From: Croceibacterium_A sp965977975
Lineage (GTDB): Bacteria > Pseudomonadota > Alphaproteobacteria > Sphingomonadales > Sphingomonadaceae
Direction of reading: 5' to 3'
Length of the DNA: 23,739 bases
Assembly: GCA_965977975.1 (NCBI GenBank)
Contig: CBHCZH010000044.1
Coordinates: 1 to 23,739, forward strand
Below are positions 21,080-23,739 of this stretch, piece by piece; the stretch's first letter is position 1; every line of letters begins with the position of its first letter. Position numbers and translations under genes: made by a program. The notes under the pieces were generated by a model that saw only the letters and a program-made list of their open reading frames with translations, was not told where the DNA came from and searched no databases.

Positions 21080-23739
21080 TTGAGGAACCTGGATTTGCGC
21101 GCTCTGCCTGCCACCAGCCTGTTAGCACTTGCCGTTTCGCTGAGCATGGCGTTCAACGCACCCGCTGGCGCGCAAGAAGCACCGGTCAATGAACCGGCAC
21201 CCGCCGAGGGCACGCCAGCGCCTCCTCCGGCTACCAACAGCCAGATCGTCGTTTCGGCGCAAAGCCTGCGTGGCACCGTCGAGACTCCGTCCCCGCCGGT
21301 GCTGGAGCTCAGCGAGGCCGATATCGCCGCCTACGGCGCCGGCTCGATCTCCGAGCTGATCCAGGCGCTCAGCCCGTCGACCGGCGGCGGTAGCGGCCGC
21401 GGCGGCGGCTTTCCGGTGATCCTGGTCAACGGCGTTCGCATATCCAGCTTCCGCGAGCTGCAGTCGTATCCACCGGAGTCGATCGAGAAGGTCGAAGTGC
21501 TAGCGGCGGACACCGCACAGCAGTTCGGCTACGGGCCCGACGAGCGCGTGGTCAACATCATCCTCAAGCGCAGCTATGCGAGCCGCGAGATCGAGGTCGA
21601 ATACGGCCAGCCGTGGGATGGCGGTTACTCGTCCCAGGAGGCCGAGGCGACTTACCTGCAGATCGCGGGGCAATCGCGCTACAACTTCAATCTCGGCTGG
21701 GAGAACCAGAGCCTTCTGACCGAGGCTGAGCGCGGCGTGAGGCAGTCGAGCCCGCCGACTTTCGCGACCGATCCCGACCCTGCGCCCTATCGCAGCCTGG
21801 TCGCCGATACCGCCGGGTTGGAGGCCAATGGCAACTTCACCACTCGTCTCGGCAATCGCACCTCGCTCAGCCTCAACGCGGCCTTCGACCGGGACAACAG
21901 CTTGCGCTTCCAGGGCCTCGACACGGTATCCCTCACCTCGCCCGGCGGGACCACCGCCTTGCGGACGTTCGGCGAGGAAGACCCGCTGACGGTCGATAGC
22001 CGCACCACGACCTATTCGCTCGGCACCACGATCGATACGCGGCTCGGCGATTGGCAGATCACCGGAACCGCCGACGGCAACCACGTCGTGTCGCGGAGCC
22101 TGATCGACCGTCGGGTCAACCCGGTCGATCTCCAGGCGCTGCAGGCTGCCGCCGCCGCGGGTACGCTCGCGCTCGATGCTGATCTCCCAGCACTGCCCGA
22201 CGCGGGCTTCGACCGCGCCGACAGCAAGACCGACACGCTGAACTCGCTCGTCACGGCGGTCGGCCGCCCGGTGCAGTTGCCGGGCGGCGAGATTACTCTG
22301 ACGCTCGACACGGGTTTCAACTTCACCCGGATCGAAAGCGAGGACACTCGCAATCCAGGCGTCACGACCTCGCTCAAGCGCGGCGACCTGTCGGCGGGCG
22401 TCAACATCGGCATTCCGATTACCAGTCGGCGTGAGGAGTTCGGCGCGGCGATCGGCGACCTCAGCCTCAACCTGCAGGGCGGCGTCAACCGCCTGTCGGA
22501 CTTCGGCACGCTCACCGACTGGAGCGTGGGCCTCAATTGGGGGATCACCGAACGGCTCAACTTCAACGTCAATTACGTCGCGCGGGACGCGGCGCCATCG
22601 CTCGCCCAGCTCGGCAATCCGGAGATTGCCACAGTCAACGTGCCGGTGTTCGATCTGGCGCGCAGCGAGACGGTGCTCGCCACCGTAATCAGCGGCGGGA
22701 ACCCGCTGCTGCCGGCGCAAAGCCAGCGCGACTGGCGTTTCGGGATCAACTGGCAGCTGCCGGAGTTCACCTCCGCGATTCAGCAGGGCCGGCTCAACGT
22801 CGAGCTGTTCAAGAACCATTCCGACGACGTCGCCTCGGGGTTCCCGCTGCTTACGCCGACCATCGAGGCAGCCTTCCCAGGCCGCGTGACGCGAGGCGTA
22901 GATGGCCGCATTGTCCAAATTGACCAGCGGCCGATTACCCTTGCCCAGCAAGACACGACACGACTCCAGGTCGGGCTCTTCTTCACCGGCCCGTTCGGCA
23001 AGGCGCGGCCGCAAGCGGCGGCGCAGCAGCAGAACAATCCGCTGGCCCAGGTCTTCCGCGCCGGCCGGGGCGGGCAGGGTGAGAGTCCCGGCGGGTCCAA
23101 CCGCCAAGTTTTTCAGCAACTCCGCACGCGGTTTTGCGCGCCGGATGCAACCAGTTTGGTGCCGGGTCCGGCCGATCTCGAAGGCCTGCCGCAGCCCCTG
23201 CTGGACCGGATCGGCAACGCCGACGGGACCGTCAATCCTGAGCGCTGGGCCGAATTCCGCACCCAGATGTGCAGCGGCAACGTAACGTTCGGAGGACCCG
23301 GCATGAATCCCGAGCGCCTCGCGCAGCTACGGGAGCAGTTCTGTCCGAAACCCGGTGAAGAAGCGCCGGCGATCACCGAGGAGCAGCTCGCGGCGCTGCC
23401 GCCGCAGATGCTCGAACGCCTAAAAGGCCCCGACGGCAAGATCGACACCGAGCGTCTGAACCAACTGCGCACCCAGTTCTGCAGCGGCGAACCCCGGCCA
23501 GGGCAGGGTCGCAATCAGCAGGGGCAGGGCGGCCAGCCTCCAGGCGGCGGCGAGGTCGTGATTATTGGTCCAGGCGGACCGGGCGGCGGCGGCTTCAGAG
23601 GTCCGGGCGGCGGCGGAGGCGGATTCCGCGGCCCTGGCGGCGGCAGGGGCGGCTTCATGGGAGGGGGCGGCAGTCCCGACGGCCGCGGGCGCTGGTTCTT
23701 CAACCTCAACTACAACCACCAGATCGAGAACGAAGTGCT
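21080..23739 (+). CDS. TonB-dependent receptor with Cys-module and Gly-rich insert (TBDR 3), truncated by window end
   Basis: At least 886 residues of an open frame that continues past the window. A signal peptide (1-31, PAGA before QE) and Pro/Ala-rich linker lead to SQIVVSAQSL and a plug domain (~55-170). The plug includes GGSGRGGGFPVILVNGVRIS and FGYGPDERVVNIILKR. Barrel strands follow, e.g. TERLNFNVNYVARDAAPSL. Near the end, residues ~680-805 contain a tandem two-copy module with Cys at 686, 731, 755 and 801. Residues ~806-875 form a Gly/Arg/Phe-rich low-complexity tract before strands resume at RWFFNLNYNHQIENEV. The plug differs from TBDR 1 and 2 (no LRGLGPxRTLVLLNGxR), so it belongs to another subfamily. 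Start: TTG at 21080 is favoured by AGGGAG at 8 bases; ATG at 21041 is the alternative. Ligand unknown. Confidence 0.85.
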   Translation, partial: MRNLDLRALPATSLLALAVSLSMAFNAPAGAQEAPVNEPAPAEGTPAPPPATNSQIVVSAQSLRGTVETPSPPVLELSEADIAAYGAGSISELIQALSPSTGGGSGRGGGFPVILVNGVRISSFRELQSYPPESIEKVEVLAADTAQQFGYGPDERVVNIILKRSYASREIEVEYGQPWDGGYSSQEAEATYLQIAGQSRYNFNLGWENQSLLTEAERGVRQSSPPTFATDPDPAPYRSLVADTAGLEANGNFTTRLGNRTSLSLNAAFDRDNSLRFQGLDTVSLTSPGGTTALRTFGEEDPLTVDSRTTTYSLGTTIDTRLGDWQITGTADGNHVVSRSLIDRRVNPVDLQALQAAAAAGTLALDADLPALPDAGFDRADSKTDTLNSLVTAVGRPVQLPGGEITLTLDTGFNFTRIESEDTRNPGVTTSLKRGDLSAGVNIGIPITSRREEFGAAIGDLSLNLQGGVNRLSDFGTLTDWSVGLNWGITERLNFNVNYVARDAAPSLAQLGNPEIATVNVPVFDLARSETVLATVISGGNPLLPAQSQRDWRFGINWQLPEFTSAIQQGRLNVELFKNHSDDVASGFPLLTPTIEAAFPGRVTRGVDGRIVQIDQRPITLAQQDTTRLQVGLFFTGPFGKARPQAAAQQQNNPLAQVFRAGRGGQGESPGGSNRQVFQQLRTRFCAPDATSLVPGPADLEGLPQPLLDRIGNADGTVNPERWAEFRTQMCSGNVTFGGPGMNPERLAQLREQFCPKPGEEAPAITEEQLAALPPQMLERLKGPDGKIDTERLNQLRTQFCSGEPRPGQGRNQQGQGGQPPGGGEVVIIGPGGPGGGGFRGPGGGGGGFRGPGGGRGGFMGGGGSPDGRGRWFFNLNYNHQIENEV
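23120..23497 (+). repeat. tandem duplication of a two-cysteine module within TBDR 3
   Basis: Two copies of a unit of about 69-70 codons lie in tandem. Copy A runs from LRTRFC (23120) to FRTQMCSGN, and copy B from LREQFC (23327) to LRTQFCSGE. Both hold a central LPxxxL-[DE]-R followed by a short [AP]-D-G-[TK]-[VI] turn and an ER-rich helix before the second Cys. Cys-Cys distances are 45 and 46 residues. The DNA copies have diverged, so the duplication is old or tolerant of change. Confidence 0.75.
23492..23693 (+). repeat. Gly/Arg/Phe-rich low-complexity coding tract
   Basis: GGC-rich codons encode glycine runs with imperfect repeats of GGGGFRGPGGG and GGRGGF. The tract lies directly after the two-cysteine modules in TBDR 3 and before barrel strands resume. 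It is in frame, with no stop, so it is translated and probably forms a flexible loop. Confidence 0.7.

Noticed and set aside
23207..23260. EF-hand-like calcium loops in the TBDR 3 repeats (NADGTVN, GPDGKID)
   Set aside because: The first and third ligand positions and the twelfth-position Glu do not fit the EF-hand pattern in either copy.

Overview
The window looks like chromosome of a high-GC alphaproteobacterium, most likely order Sphingomonadales (Erythrobacter/Sphingomonas-like). The basis is the run infA - maf - short RNase E/G - yacG - tRNA-Phe, three TonB-dependent receptors (TBDRs) within 24 kb, a TPR-sulfotransferase, and a vanillin/salicylaldehyde-type aldehyde dehydrogenase. The taxonomic call is an inference from gene content; no rRNA is present.

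Layout. 1-337: non-coding, with a perfect 20-bp inverted repeat enclosing a second hairpin. 338-3355 (+): TBDR 1. 10994 to 3380 (-): four tightly spaced genes that look like one operon. Three encode small secreted DUF11-like proteins and the last encodes a giant protein (about 1,680 aa) with DUF11, SdrD-B-like and Ig-like domains followed by a predicted outer-membrane beta-barrel of about 830 residues. 10995-11435: divergent control region with a cluster of palindromes and a CtrA-like site. 11436-14669 (+): TBDR 2, closed by a strong terminator. 14762-17147 (+): two sulfotransferase-family genes, 7 nt apart. 17286-18689 (+): aldehyde dehydrogenase. 18769-18844 (-): tRNA-Phe(GAA). 20901 to 18929 (-): infA, maf, RNase E/G-like, yacG, a housekeeping operon with overlapping or near-overlapping genes and several non-ATG starts. 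21080-23739 (+): TBDR 3, cut by the window end, with an unusual late insert made of a duplicated two-cysteine module and a Gly/Arg/Phe-rich tract.

How the parts may work together. The TBDRs are probably specific outer-membrane importers; no ligand can be read from the sequence. TBDR 2 with the two sulfotransferases could form a functional neighbourhood, but the terminator between them means they are not one simple transcript. The most interesting unit is the DUF11 operon: three exported beta-rich proteins plus a giant surface/outer-membrane protein whose barrel half carries motifs I associate with large uncharacterised outer-membrane proteins. A surface fibre or adhesin with its own outer-membrane anchor or exporter is a reasonable, unproven reading. 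No CRISPR array, insertion sequence, integrase or phage gene was seen.
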